Source of the DNA: Hahella chejuensis KCTC 2396
Lineage (GTDB): Bacteria > Pseudomonadota > Gammaproteobacteria > Pseudomonadales > Oleiphilaceae
NCBI RefSeq assembly: GCF_000012985.1
Contig: NC_007645.1
Coordinates: forward strand, 3,502,501 to 3,566,500
DNA: 64,000 bases
Reading direction: 5' to 3'
The translations under genes and the position numbers were made by a program. The number at the start of each line of letters is the position of its first letter. Within the stretch, counting starts at the first letter, position 1. Under the pieces are notes generated by a model. That model was given only the letters and a program-made list of their open reading frames with translations, had not been told where the DNA came from and ran no database searches. This document shows positions 25,558 through 32,964 of this stretch, in pieces.

Positions 25558-26481
25558 TCAGTACTTAATACCATAGCCGCTCAGCAACGCTAAATTGTCC
25601 AGCCGATACATGTCTTTCAACTGCTCGATTCTTTTGCGGTCATCCGGCGTCATTTCATTCTTTTTTATCTGCAGCATGGAATAAAGACTATTCATACAAT
25701 GCCTCATTCTTTTACTTTTCAGGAAGTAAAAGGAGTTCAAATGGGTATCCAGTTCTTCCTTCGACATAGGGTTAAATCCCGCTATTTCCCTCAATCGCCG
25801 ATGTACTTCCGGAAATCGGACGCTGTAGGACTGGTTAATCGCCTTGAAGTTATACTGGTTGAAAAAACGCGAACTGACGCCCAGCCAGGCGCAGACTTTC
25901 TGCAAAAACGTCAGGGGGAAGGTTTCCATTTCTTCAAGCGCGCCGATGAAGATCCTGTCATTCCCCAACGCCGAGCGCCACTTATCCAGATAATGCACGT
26001 AGCGTCCCCACTCAAAAGCGTTGTTGAGGACATAATCGAATCTTATTTCACGCAGTGATCCTTTGACGCAGCTTTGATGCATCACCACATCCACAAACTC
26101 AGAAAACGAGTTGATTCTTAACCCCTGTATCACCTGCGTGAAAAACAAGTAGCTGGAATACATCCGCAGTTCGGGGCTGCGCAGAACAAAGATCGCTTTT
26201 ACGTTTTTATTTCTTCCGGCGTATTCGAAGCAGGTCTTTTGGTCAAAATGAAACGGCGAAGCCTCCAGCAAAATATCCTTGTTATCCCGGGCGAAGAAAC
26301 TCGCAAAATCGCCGCCGCTATGCTGGGTTTTCCACGGTGGTTGAAATAAACACTCCTTGTCCATGAAAAAGAAGGTTTCTTTGGGATTTGATGGAGAGAT
26401 GTCAGGATGATCGGAGAGCCAATAATAGAGAGAAGACGTTCCACACTTGGGAAACCCAAGAATCAGCAGAATTGTTTTCAT
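25558..26481 (-). CDS. Sulfotransferase family protein
   Basis: Seen: 307 aa. The N-terminal ILGFPKCGTSSLYYWLSDHP is the 5'-phosphosulfate loop that binds PAPS, and VLRSPELRMYSSYLFF (about residues 100-116) matches the 3'-phosphate site (R...S). The start is supported by AGGGAG before the ATG. Role: transfers sulfate from PAPS to a hydroxyl of a glycan or small molecule. It lies 89 bases downstream of a second sulfotransferase, between the EPS and NRPS/PKS loci, so the acceptor could be either product. The two enzymes are different subtypes, not a duplication. Confidence 0.88.
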   Translation of the reverse strand: MKTILLILGFPKCGTSSLYYWLSDHPDISPSNPKETFFFMDKECLFQPPWKTQHSGGDFASFFARDNKDILLEASPFHFDQKTCFEYAGRNKNVKAIFVLRSPELRMYSSYLFFTQVIQGLRINSFSEFVDVVMHQSCVKGSLREIRFDYVLNNAFEWGRYVHYLDKWRSALGNDRIFIGALEEMETFPLTFLQKVCAWLGVSSRFFNQYNFKAINQSYSVRFPEVHRRLREIAGFNPMSKEELDTHLNSFYFLKSKRMRHCMNSLYSMLQIKKNEMTPDDRKRIEQLKDMYRLDNLALLSGYGIKY

Positions 26482-26552
26482 AAGGTATCTCCCTATATCA
26501 GCGTCCCCTTCCTAAGATCAATTCATCAGATTTCGGCTAACTATTAATCAGG

Positions 26553-26582
26553 CAGACAAATAGCTTCCTTCTATTTTGTCTG
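26553..26582 (-). repeat. Palindromic element, copy 2, overlapping a sulfotransferase stop
   Basis: CAGACAAATAG (26553-26563) pairs with CTATTTTGTCTG (26571-26582), an 11-bp stem with one bulged base and a 7-base loop. The stop codon of the second sulfotransferase (26571-26573) lies inside it. On the minus strand the loop reads AAGGAAG and GATTAAT follows the stem. Confidence 0.65.
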
Positions 26583-27491
26583 TAACGACTTGCCTGCAAC
26601 GACAGGGTCTGCGCATGTCAGGGCCTGTCTCCCGCGGCCAGCCGCCGCGCAGCTTTTGTCGCCCGGGAACTGCAACATCGCTTTCACCTCGTTCATTTTG
26701 TGGGTCAGCGAATTTATTTGCGCCTCGCTCATTACTCTTCGATGATCGCCAATCGCGCCAACCCGATAGTGATGCGCCATCTCGGGCTCCCTCGCCTTCA
26801 TGGCGGCGAAGCGACAGGCCTCAGTAATACGCTGGACGTCGCGCTCCGTGACATCGACGCCGACAAAGTCGGCGATCTTTCTGACCGCCGTCGGCATGTC
26901 GGACAAGATCTCTTCATAGGTCAGATAGAGAATATTGGAGCGCCCGTAATGCCGGCGCCATGAATAATAATGATAAAAATAACTCCCCCAACGTAGTTCG
27001 GAGGTCATGAACTGCTGGAAAAAATCATCCCATGAGCGACGGTAGGATTTGTCCCCGTCAATGGCGTTCAAATACTGATAGTAATAAGACGTCACCATGT
27101 CCGGACAGTCTCTGGATACATGAATAAACCTGGCCTTTGATTTGATGGGGTCGACGTGTTCGGACGCCGTCCAGTGACTTTTAAAACAACGAGGCGCGAC
27201 AAGCTTTTCCAGATCATCCAGGGAAATATAATAGCGACTGTTTTCCCAGCCTACTTCAGGCCATGGGACAGTTTGATGACGGGAGGCGTCAGCGTTCAAC
27301 AGGTTGGCGAGAATGCCCTGGGTTAAAGTGGTGCCGGACCTGGGATAAGTGACCAGCCATACATCAGTGTTTCTTGGCTCCACCTGTTGCATCAGCTCAT
27401 TGATTCTGGATTCGGTAATAAAGTAAGGAACCCTCAAGCCATATACCATTCTGTCGCTTCGATCCACACCGTTTCCCTCGCCGTTCGCCAC
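26571..27491 (-). CDS. Sulfotransferase (Sulfotransfer_1 type)
   Basis: Seen: 306 aa with TYPRSGTTLTQGILANLL near residues 49-66 (PAPS 5'-phosphosulfate loop), CFKSHWTASE, then FIHVSRDCPDMVTSYYYQYL near 121-140 (3'-phosphate site with R and S). A C-terminal FMTSELRWGSYFYHYYSW and LTYEEILSDMPTAVRKIADF complete the classical cytosolic sulfotransferase pattern. The last ~30 residues overlap repeat elements and look added on. The start is GTG at 27491 or Met15 at 27449; neither has a good ribosome-binding site. Role: O-sulfation, acceptor unknown; tailoring of the NRPS/PKS product or of EPS are both possible. Confidence 0.87.
   Translation of the reverse strand: MANGEGNGVDRSDRMVYGLRVPYFITESRINELMQQVEPRNTDVWLVTYPRSGTTLTQGILANLLNADASRHQTVPWPEVGWENSRYYISLDDLEKLVAPRCFKSHWTASEHVDPIKSKARFIHVSRDCPDMVTSYYYQYLNAIDGDKSYRRSWDDFFQQFMTSELRWGSYFYHYYSWRRHYGRSNILYLTYEEILSDMPTAVRKIADFVGVDVTERDVQRITEACRFAAMKAREPEMAHHYRVGAIGDHRRVMSEAQINSLTHKMNEVKAMLQFPGDKSCAAAGRGRQALTCADPVVAGKSLQTK
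26601..26640. repeat. GACAGG...CCTGTC palindromic repeat, copy 1
   Basis: GACAGGGTCTGCGCATGTCA followed by GGGCCTGTCT and CCGCGGCC. The same order of words occurs at 29236-29273, and a weaker version at 31031-31056. This copy lies inside the 3' end of the sulfotransferase coding frame. Confidence 0.55.
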
Positions 27492-27767
27492 ATCATGATA
27501 ATCCGAAATGAAGTATAGACCAGGAAGTAAACGCCAATTGTAACCGTATCTGTTTTTATGTATCGACTTTTATTATCTTAATAACGTCGGTCTGGAGTGT
27601 TTGCGATTGAAATCAAATCATTAAAATAAACAATTAAAACCGCCATCAGATACAATATTTACTTTATATTTTTAAGTCATTCCTTTGACCTGGAAAATTT
27701 ATAACCTCCTGCTAATACTTTATCAAATGCGATGAATGCACCGCGCCTGACGTCACAGGAGGACGCC

Positions 27768-28385
27768 ATGAACTTCGATGGGAACTTCAAGCACATAGAC
27801 GTTTACGATATCGCTGCTCTAAGCAGGAAAGTGTCCGCGTTTACGGAGGACGAATGGGGAAAAATGTCCTGGAAGGACCGCATCGGCAAGGAGCATCGCG
27901 AAACCCAGACCATTCCGATCCTTTTTGATAAGGACTTCAGGCACGCCAACCCGTCCCGGCATTCCGCCGCCGATACACTGGCGACCGCGTATGCGGATAT
28001 GACCGCGTTCATGAAGCGTATTTACGAAGACGACGCCGGATACTTTATTCGCATGATACTCGTCAGGATGAACCCTATGTCGGAAATCCCACTGCATTAC
28101 GACACGGGCGCCTCGCTTCCTTATTCCCATCGCGTGCATTTACCTATCGCAACCAATGAAAAAATAACCTTTCAAGTTGGCGATGAAAGTAAATATTTAA
28201 AGCAAGGCGAGCTTTGGGAAATTAATAATCAAAGACGTCATGGCGTTTTCAACCGTTCGAGTGATTACAGGATTCATATGATCATGGATTGGGTGACCTC
28301 TGATCTGGCGAAGTTAAGAAAAGAGCAACTTGGGCTGGAGCCTGAGGATGTCGGACAGTTACCCAAAGAAGATTCGCGTAACTAA
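27768..28385 (+). CDS. Aspartyl/asparaginyl beta-hydroxylase-like Fe(II) oxygenase
   Basis: Seen: 205 aa with the metal-binding His and Asp in PLHYDTG, a HRVHLPI strand and the distal His in NNQRRHGVFN, followed by RIHMIMDW. This is the double-stranded beta-helix core of Asp/Asn-hydroxylase-like 2-oxoglutarate enzymes. The start at 27768 is chosen for the AGGAGG 5 bases before it; an in-frame ATG at 27732 lacks one. Role: beta-hydroxylation of an amino-acid side chain, possibly on a carrier-bound residue of the NRPS. The gene is on the plus strand, opposite to the assembly line, so it has its own promoter in the AT-rich 27492-27767. Confidence 0.8.
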   Translation: MNFDGNFKHIDVYDIAALSRKVSAFTEDEWGKMSWKDRIGKEHRETQTIPILFDKDFRHANPSRHSAADTLATAYADMTAFMKRIYEDDAGYFIRMILVRMNPMSEIPLHYDTGASLPYSHRVHLPIATNEKITFQVGDESKYLKQGELWEINNQRRHGVFNRSSDYRIHMIMDWVTSDLAKLRKEQLGLEPEDVGQLPKEDSRN

Positions 28386-28474
28386 TAACACTTATAAGGT
28401 TCCGTTGAATTATTTGATTTGACCTAAGCTAATTTTTTGCTGGTTTATTCTTAATATGGAATAAGGAAATAGTT

Positions 28475-29221
28475 ATGAGTGAATACATTATTGGCGGCTG
28501 GACGCAGAACCCTGCAGATACTTCACCGAACTCCTTTTCTTTCACCATGTACGGCATGGTGACCAACCTTTCCGGGCTAACGACCGGCACGCCTCAGTCT
28601 CCGGGGTGGAGTCCGGACACGACGGCTGCGCCTGGCGGATCGGGTAAAGTGCTTTGGACCTACGGCGGCGGTGGCTGCACGCCGAACAACATGCCCCAGA
28701 ACGCGACGGAAGTGAGCGCCATTGTCAACGCGACCCAAACCAAGAACTGGGCCGGCGTGGATTTTGATGACGAGTGCTACATGAACGTGGACATGCTGGT
28801 TGAGACGATGAGCAAGCTGAAGTCACTCAACAAGGAGTGCAGCTACACCTTTCTGGCCGGTTGGGATTACAACAACCCCAGCGCCTCCAGTGAGGGAACC
28901 AAGATTAATCAGGCGGTGCAAACCATAGCGCAATCCGGCGCGGTCAACCGCTTCTGCCTGATGTGCTACGCCGAGGCCATGTGGAGCATGAGCGACATTG
29001 AAGCCAACGTCGGTCCGGCGATAAAACGCACCATCGCCAACGGCGTTCCCGCCAAGCAGGTGATACTGGCGCTGACGCCCGCCGGATTGAATCAGCAGAA
29101 CCTGAGTTACTTCCTCAATGAGGTGACGCAAAACGGCATTGGCGGTCTCTTTATCTGGGACTACCCCGCCCTGCCCAGCAGCTATCTGCAGCAGATTGAG
29201 CAGGCGCTGTTGGGCGCCTGA
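28475..29221 (+). CDS. GH18-like (chitinase-fold) protein without signal peptide
   Basis: Seen: 248 aa. NWAGVDFDDE resembles the GH18 catalytic motif DGxDxDxE, with the final Glu kept and the first Asp replaced by Ala. CLMCYAEAMW fits the following MxY strand, and GGLFIWDYPAL the last barrel strand. The protein starts MSEYIIGGWTQNP with no signal peptide and is short for a chitinase. AAGGA lies 7-8 bases before the ATG. Role: hydrolysis or only binding of an amino-sugar glycan. It follows the oxygenase by 89 bases. It may be unrelated to the NRPS product. Confidence 0.72.
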   Translation: MSEYIIGGWTQNPADTSPNSFSFTMYGMVTNLSGLTTGTPQSPGWSPDTTAAPGGSGKVLWTYGGGGCTPNNMPQNATEVSAIVNATQTKNWAGVDFDDECYMNVDMLVETMSKLKSLNKECSYTFLAGWDYNNPSASSEGTKINQAVQTIAQSGAVNRFCLMCYAEAMWSMSDIEANVGPAIKRTIANGVPAKQVILALTPAGLNQQNLSYFLNEVTQNGIGGLFIWDYPALPSSYLQQIEQALLGA

Positions 29222-29235
29222 ATTTCAGGTTAAGC

Positions 29236-29273
29236 GACAGGACCTGCGCAGGTCAGGCCCTGTCTTTCGCGGC
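29236..29273. terminator. Palindromic repeat, copy 2, acting as convergent terminator
   Basis: GACAGG (29236-29241) pairs with CCTGTC (29259-29264); the interior CCTGCGCAGG (29243-29252) is itself a perfect palindrome. TTT follows on the plus strand. It lies between the convergent GH18-like and dehydrogenase genes, so a terminator is likely. It belongs to the same repeat family as 26601-26640. Confidence 0.55.
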
Positions 29274-29313
29274 TTGTCGCGTTAGTTAAAGTAATAGCTA
29301 GTAAGAATAAAAG

Positions 29314-30165
29314 TCAGTAAGAGTAAAAACCCTTGCCGGTCTTGCGGCCCAAATGGCCGGCATCCACCATGCTGCGCATTAACGGACAGACCCGGTATTT
29401 CGAATCCTGAAATGTCTGATAAAGCACATCCAGCGAGTTCACCACGGTGTCGACGCCGATCAGATCCGCCGTCTCCAACGGCCCCATTTTATGGCCAAAG
29501 CATTCCTTGAAGATGGCGTCCACATCCGCAGGTTGCGCGATGCCGTCCTGAATGGCGAACGCCGCTTCATTCATGAAAAGATGAGAGATGCGGTTGGAGA
29601 CAAAACCAGGGCCGTCCTTCACCACCACCGCTTTTTTGCCCAGCATCGCCAGCATTTCCAGACAGCGGTCTTTGGTTTGCTCTGAGGTATTCAGGCCCAG
29701 TATTACTTCCACGGTATGTTTCAGGTAAACCGGGTTCATGAAGTGAACGCCAATGACCTGCGCCGAGGTTTTATGGAAAGACCCCAGTTTGGTGATGGGA
29801 ATGCAGGAGGTATTGGCCGCCAGAACGGCGTTGGGCGCAATAAACTCAGCCATGCGGGTATACAGCGCCTGTTTAAGCTCAATGTTTTCCGGGATATTCT
29901 CGACCACGAAGGCGCAATCAGAGATCGCGCCCAGCTCATTCGACCAGCGAATGTTGTCCAGAATATCCTGAGGTTTCTTCCCTTTCGCCAATGGGCTGAA
30001 CAGGGGCGCGTATCCCGCCGTCTCCAGCACGCGCGCCCGACTTTGCTCGCAGGACGGCTCGTCTTTTTCAACCACGACGACGTTATGGCCGCGCAGTGCG
30101 CAATCAAACGCCAGGCTGGACCCGATGTTACCGCCGCCAATCACTGCAATGTTTAGTTTTGACAT
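29314..30165 (-). CDS. 3-hydroxyacyl-CoA dehydrogenase family protein (Hbd-like)
   Basis: Seen: 283 aa with an N-terminal Rossmann fold (IAVIGGGNIGSSLAFDCALR). The family motif is seen in IGVHFMNPVYLKHTVEVILG, including the catalytic His region, and KDGPGFVSNRISHLFMNEA leads into the C-terminal helical domain; ends RKTGKGFYSY. Length and order are those of 3-hydroxybutyryl-CoA dehydrogenases. AAGGAAG precedes the ATG. Role: NAD(P)-linked oxidation or reduction of a 3-hydroxyacyl thioester. Relatives in some NRPS/PKS clusters make hydroxymalonyl or methoxymalonyl extender units, but the companion genes of that route are not seen here, so a simple precursor or metabolic role is as likely. Confidence 0.88.
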   Translation of the reverse strand: MSKLNIAVIGGGNIGSSLAFDCALRGHNVVVVEKDEPSCEQSRARVLETAGYAPLFSPLAKGKKPQDILDNIRWSNELGAISDCAFVVENIPENIELKQALYTRMAEFIAPNAVLAANTSCIPITKLGSFHKTSAQVIGVHFMNPVYLKHTVEVILGLNTSEQTKDRCLEMLAMLGKKAVVVKDGPGFVSNRISHLFMNEAAFAIQDGIAQPADVDAIFKECFGHKMGPLETADLIGVDTVVNSLDVLYQTFQDSKYRVCPLMRSMVDAGHLGRKTGKGFYSY

Positions 30166-30214
30166 ACAAACTTCTTCCTTGTTGTGCTTTAAAAATCTGT
30201 TTTCCGTTGACTAA

Positions 30215-30958
30215 TCAGGCAGCAGAATCCGGCGAGATCACTTCCCACTTTCCAAACCAGGTCAGCCCTGCCGCCTTCGCCAATGACGCCGACGCCAGGT
30301 TGTCGAACTGACAACGGTATTGCGGTTCATAACCCCTCTCACTGGCGCGTCGGCAAATCGCGCGCACGACTCTGCGGGCGTAGCCTTTTCCTCTGAAGGG
30401 CGGCAGCGTCAGCACGCCCAGATCGGCGATGCGCGCGTCGTCGCCGGGATAACTGTCCCAGGGATACATGCTGGCGGCGCAAACCAGACTGTCGCCGATA
30501 AAAGCGCCGCAGACCTCCCAGTGATCCAGTTCAACGTAAGCGTCATCCAGGTCCTGCTCTGTTGCGGACGCCTGAAATTCAGCGAAAACGGCCTCATCCT
30601 CAATGTTTAGCGGGCGGATGTCGCCTTCTGTGGCTTCCTGCATCAGTGTTTCTTTATCCTGCGCAGAGAAATAAAAGATCTCATCGGCGCCATGCAGAAC
30701 CACTCCCGCGTCCTGCAATGTCTGGCGCAGGGCCGTCGTCGTTAAGGCGTCCAGCTGATAGAAGCCCAGCTTATCCGCCATCGCCGGCGTCATGACCGCC
30801 ATGACGCGCCCGTCCGACAATTCCAGCACCATCAGCCGTCGTTCCTCCGGCAACGTCGCATTCGCGATCACCGTCAGGCTCCCGGTTTGCAGCAGAACTT
30901 CCCCATGTGTAAAAGGGGTCATCCAAAAATCCATTATTGTTGATGAAAATACAGACAT
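30215..30958 (-). CDS. GNAT-family N-acetyltransferase
   Basis: Seen: 247 aa. The C-terminal half (about residues 120-240) is a GNAT domain with LGVLTLPPFRGKGYARRVV, the acetyl-CoA loop (Q/R-x-x-G-x-G/A), and FDNLASASLAKAAGL. The N-terminal 120 residues look like a second, degenerate domain of the same size. GAGAGAAG precedes the ATG. Role: acyl transfer from acyl-CoA to an amine. Because it is co-oriented with and 70 bases downstream of the thioesterase, it could acylate or detoxify the NRPS product; this is inference. Confidence 0.82.
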   Translation of the reverse strand: MSVFSSTIMDFWMTPFTHGEVLLQTGSLTVIANATLPEERRLMVLELSDGRVMAVMTPAMADKLGFYQLDALTTTALRQTLQDAGVVLHGADEIFYFSAQDKETLMQEATEGDIRPLNIEDEAVFAEFQASATEQDLDDAYVELDHWEVCGAFIGDSLVCAASMYPWDSYPGDDARIADLGVLTLPPFRGKGYARRVVRAICRRASERGYEPQYRCQFDNLASASLAKAAGLTWFGKWEVISPDSAA

Positions 30959-30989
30959 ACTTCTCTCTCGACTTCGTTGTCATTAATTC

Positions 30990-31018
30990 GGCGGACAGGT
31001 CGCTTCCGTCTGTCCGCC
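30990..31018 (-). repeat. Palindromic element, copy 3, downstream of the thioesterase
   Basis: GGCGGACAG (30990-30998) and CTGTCCGCC (31010-31018) form a perfect 9-bp stem around an 11-base loop. On the minus strand the loop holds ACGGAAGC and GAATTAAT follows, as in the other two copies. It lies 10 bases past the thioesterase stop and may terminate or attenuate the NRPS/PKS operon. Confidence 0.65.
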
Positions 31019-31028
31019 AATCACTCAA

Positions 31029-31850
31029 TCACAATACCTGTGATGTCAGGTCCTGTTTCTCTCTGCTTGGCGCCGCGCAGGCGCGACTGTCCTGCAAGCC
31101 CGTTAACTCGCTGACCCGCGCTTCAATCCATGGCGCCACCTGATTATCGGCGAACAGATAAAAGTGGCCGCCAGTGAACACCCGCTGCGTCAGCGGCGCA
31201 GCGAACGCCCGTCGCCATCCCGTCAGGCGAGACACCGGCACGCGATTATCGCTGTCGCCTCCCGCGATAAAGCCAGGAACGTCCAGCGGCGGTTTCGGCA
31301 TGCCGGCCAGGGCCGCCAACAGCATCAGATCATTGCGCATCACGCCAACCACATAAGTTCTCAACTCAGGGTCCGCCAGCACCTCCGGCGGTGTGCCTTC
31401 GTATTGCTCCAGCAAACGCAGGATCTCTTCGTCCGACAGGGACTCCCGAGGTCTTCCGCGCAGGTCAACAGGATCAATATAGCCGCGGGCGGAGAGAATC
31501 ACTCCCAGGCGCATCTCCGGCGCCTTGCGCCTGAGTCTGTGCGCAGTCTGGTAAGCCAGCTCCGCGCCCAGGCTGTGGCCGCATAGCATCAAGGGCTTGT
31601 CGCGCCCCAGCTGCAATCGCTCGACGGCGTCGAGAATCTCTTCTAAGACCGCATCAGCGTCCGCGTTAAGCGGCTCCAGAAAACGCGCGCCTCTTCCCGC
31701 CAGCTCCAGGCAATAGACTTCAATCGAATCGGACAGATTCTGCGCCAGTTGCATGTAGGTGTAACTGGAGCCCCCCGCATGGTGCATAAACAGCAATTGC
31801 GCGGCGGCGTCCGGCCTGTTTTTCGCAGCAAACAAGACTGAATCAGACAA
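31029..31850 (-). CDS. Type II thioesterase of the NRPS/PKS operon
   Basis: Seen: 273 aa alpha/beta hydrolase with LLFMHHAGGSSYTYMQLA, the nucleophile elbow GHSLGAE (about residues 93-99) and the late His in GGHFYLF. This is the TEII pattern. Role: removes misprimed or stalled acyl groups from carrier proteins. The start is TTG at 31850: an in-frame stop lies one codon upstream, and GGGAGG stands about 9 bases before the TTG. It overlaps the oxygenase gene end by 8 bases, so both are coupled to the assembly line. Confidence 0.92.
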   Translation of the reverse strand: MSDSVLFAAKNRPDAAAQLLFMHHAGGSSYTYMQLAQNLSDSIEVYCLELAGRGARFLEPLNADADAVLEEILDAVERLQLGRDKPLMLCGHSLGAELAYQTAHRLRRKAPEMRLGVILSARGYIDPVDLRGRPRESLSDEEILRLLEQYEGTPPEVLADPELRTYVVGVMRNDLMLLAALAGMPKPPLDVPGFIAGGDSDNRVPVSRLTGWRRAFAAPLTQRVFTGGHFYLFADNQVAPWIEARVSELTGLQDSRACAAPSREKQDLTSQVL

Positions 31851-32952
31851 GGCTTACTTCCTCCCTGGCTTCACTCCCGGAAACGGCGCGCTTCTGATAT
31901 ACCGACTTGAACGCCAACGCCGCCGCAATGGGAGCGCTGGCGATCCACCCCGGACCGCGCGCGCTTTTGAATTTAAAATAATCGTCGTACTCCGGGCTGG
32001 TGACGAAGTTATAGGTCAGGGAAATGCTGGGCGATAGAGTATGCACCTCATGGGGCAGCCCTTTGGGAATCAGCATGATTTCCCCCGGCTCCAGATCGAA
32101 GCGCCAAATCCTGTCCGCCTGCCCGCCGGGATCATTGGCGGCGGCGGGCGAATGGGCGAAAGAGCGACCTTCCGCAAGGGTTCTGGCGGCGCCTTCCAGC
32201 GACGAAGAAAAAATCCATCCCGCTTTTTTGCCCACTACCTGACACAACACCGCATTCGTGCGCATGCCGTCTACATGCAAACGGGTGCAGGCGCCCGGCG
32301 CGGAAAAATAAAGCCCCCAGTCCTGACACATACGCTTGTTCGGCTCTAAGGAGCCCATCTGCACCCAGGGAATCCGATAGCCGCTCCGGGGCAGAAAATA
32401 AGGTCGGCCCCAGTGCCGCTGAATGCGCTGAAACGCGAGGAAGCTGAACGACTGCGTTTTTACGCGATGACCGAACCCCCAGGTGAACAGCAGATGCTTG
32501 AAAAAGGAGTCATAGGTATAGCGCAGGTAGTCCAGCTCATTGCTCATACACCCCAGCTCCACCTCAGGAAGCGAAGCAATCTGCTTCAGGTAGGCGCGCA
32601 GCTCGACGCTGTCTTTCGGCTTGAATCCCGCGTCCTGCAAGCGGACCGACAGGTCGCCGAACTCCTCACAAAAGTAGTTGAAGCTCCACAACTGTTGCGC
32701 CGGCCAGTCCAGCAGTCCGTCTGCGACAATGACGGGCTCATTGCGCATCAGGTAGCGTTCGCTGAACGTCGCAGAGGTAATATCCGAGACTCTTTCCACA
32801 TGGCGGTAATCCGCCCCTTGCAGGCGCGACGCCGCCTCGCTCTCTTCAATCAACGGCTGCGTTTCCCGTTTGCGCCGATAGATGCTGGCTTCTTCATAGG
32901 TCCACAACGCCACATCCCCCAGCGCATTGCATACATCGCCAATAAAACTCAT
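31843..32952 (-). CDS. JmjC/cupin-8-like Fe(II) oxygenase, tailoring enzyme
   Basis: Seen: 369 aa. The cupin core carries TRLHVDGMRTN (metal His and Asp) and PKGLPHEVHTLSP (distal His), with KKAGWIF between as the 2-oxoglutarate-binding strand region and SLTYNFV at the end. The N-terminal 170 residues include the usual ITSATFSERYLMRNEPVIV opening of JmjC-like hydroxylases. It starts 12 bases after PKS-1 with AAGGG before the ATG. Role: hydroxylation of a peptidyl or amino-acyl side chain during assembly, inferred from operon position. Confidence 0.85.
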   Translation of the reverse strand: MSFIGDVCNALGDVALWTYEEASIYRRKRETQPLIEESEAASRLQGADYRHVERVSDITSATFSERYLMRNEPVIVADGLLDWPAQQLWSFNYFCEEFGDLSVRLQDAGFKPKDSVELRAYLKQIASLPEVELGCMSNELDYLRYTYDSFFKHLLFTWGFGHRVKTQSFSFLAFQRIQRHWGRPYFLPRSGYRIPWVQMGSLEPNKRMCQDWGLYFSAPGACTRLHVDGMRTNAVLCQVVGKKAGWIFSSSLEGAARTLAEGRSFAHSPAAANDPGGQADRIWRFDLEPGEIMLIPKGLPHEVHTLSPSISLTYNFVTSPEYDDYFKFKSARGPGWIASAPIAAALAFKSVYQKRAVSGSEAREEVSLV

Positions 32953-32964
32953 AACCGCCCTTCC

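Noticed and set aside
29314-30165. Assignment of the dehydrogenase to methoxymalonyl-ACP synthesis
   Set aside because: The required acyl-activating enzyme, carrier protein, acyl-ACP dehydrogenase and O-methyltransferase are not present in the window.
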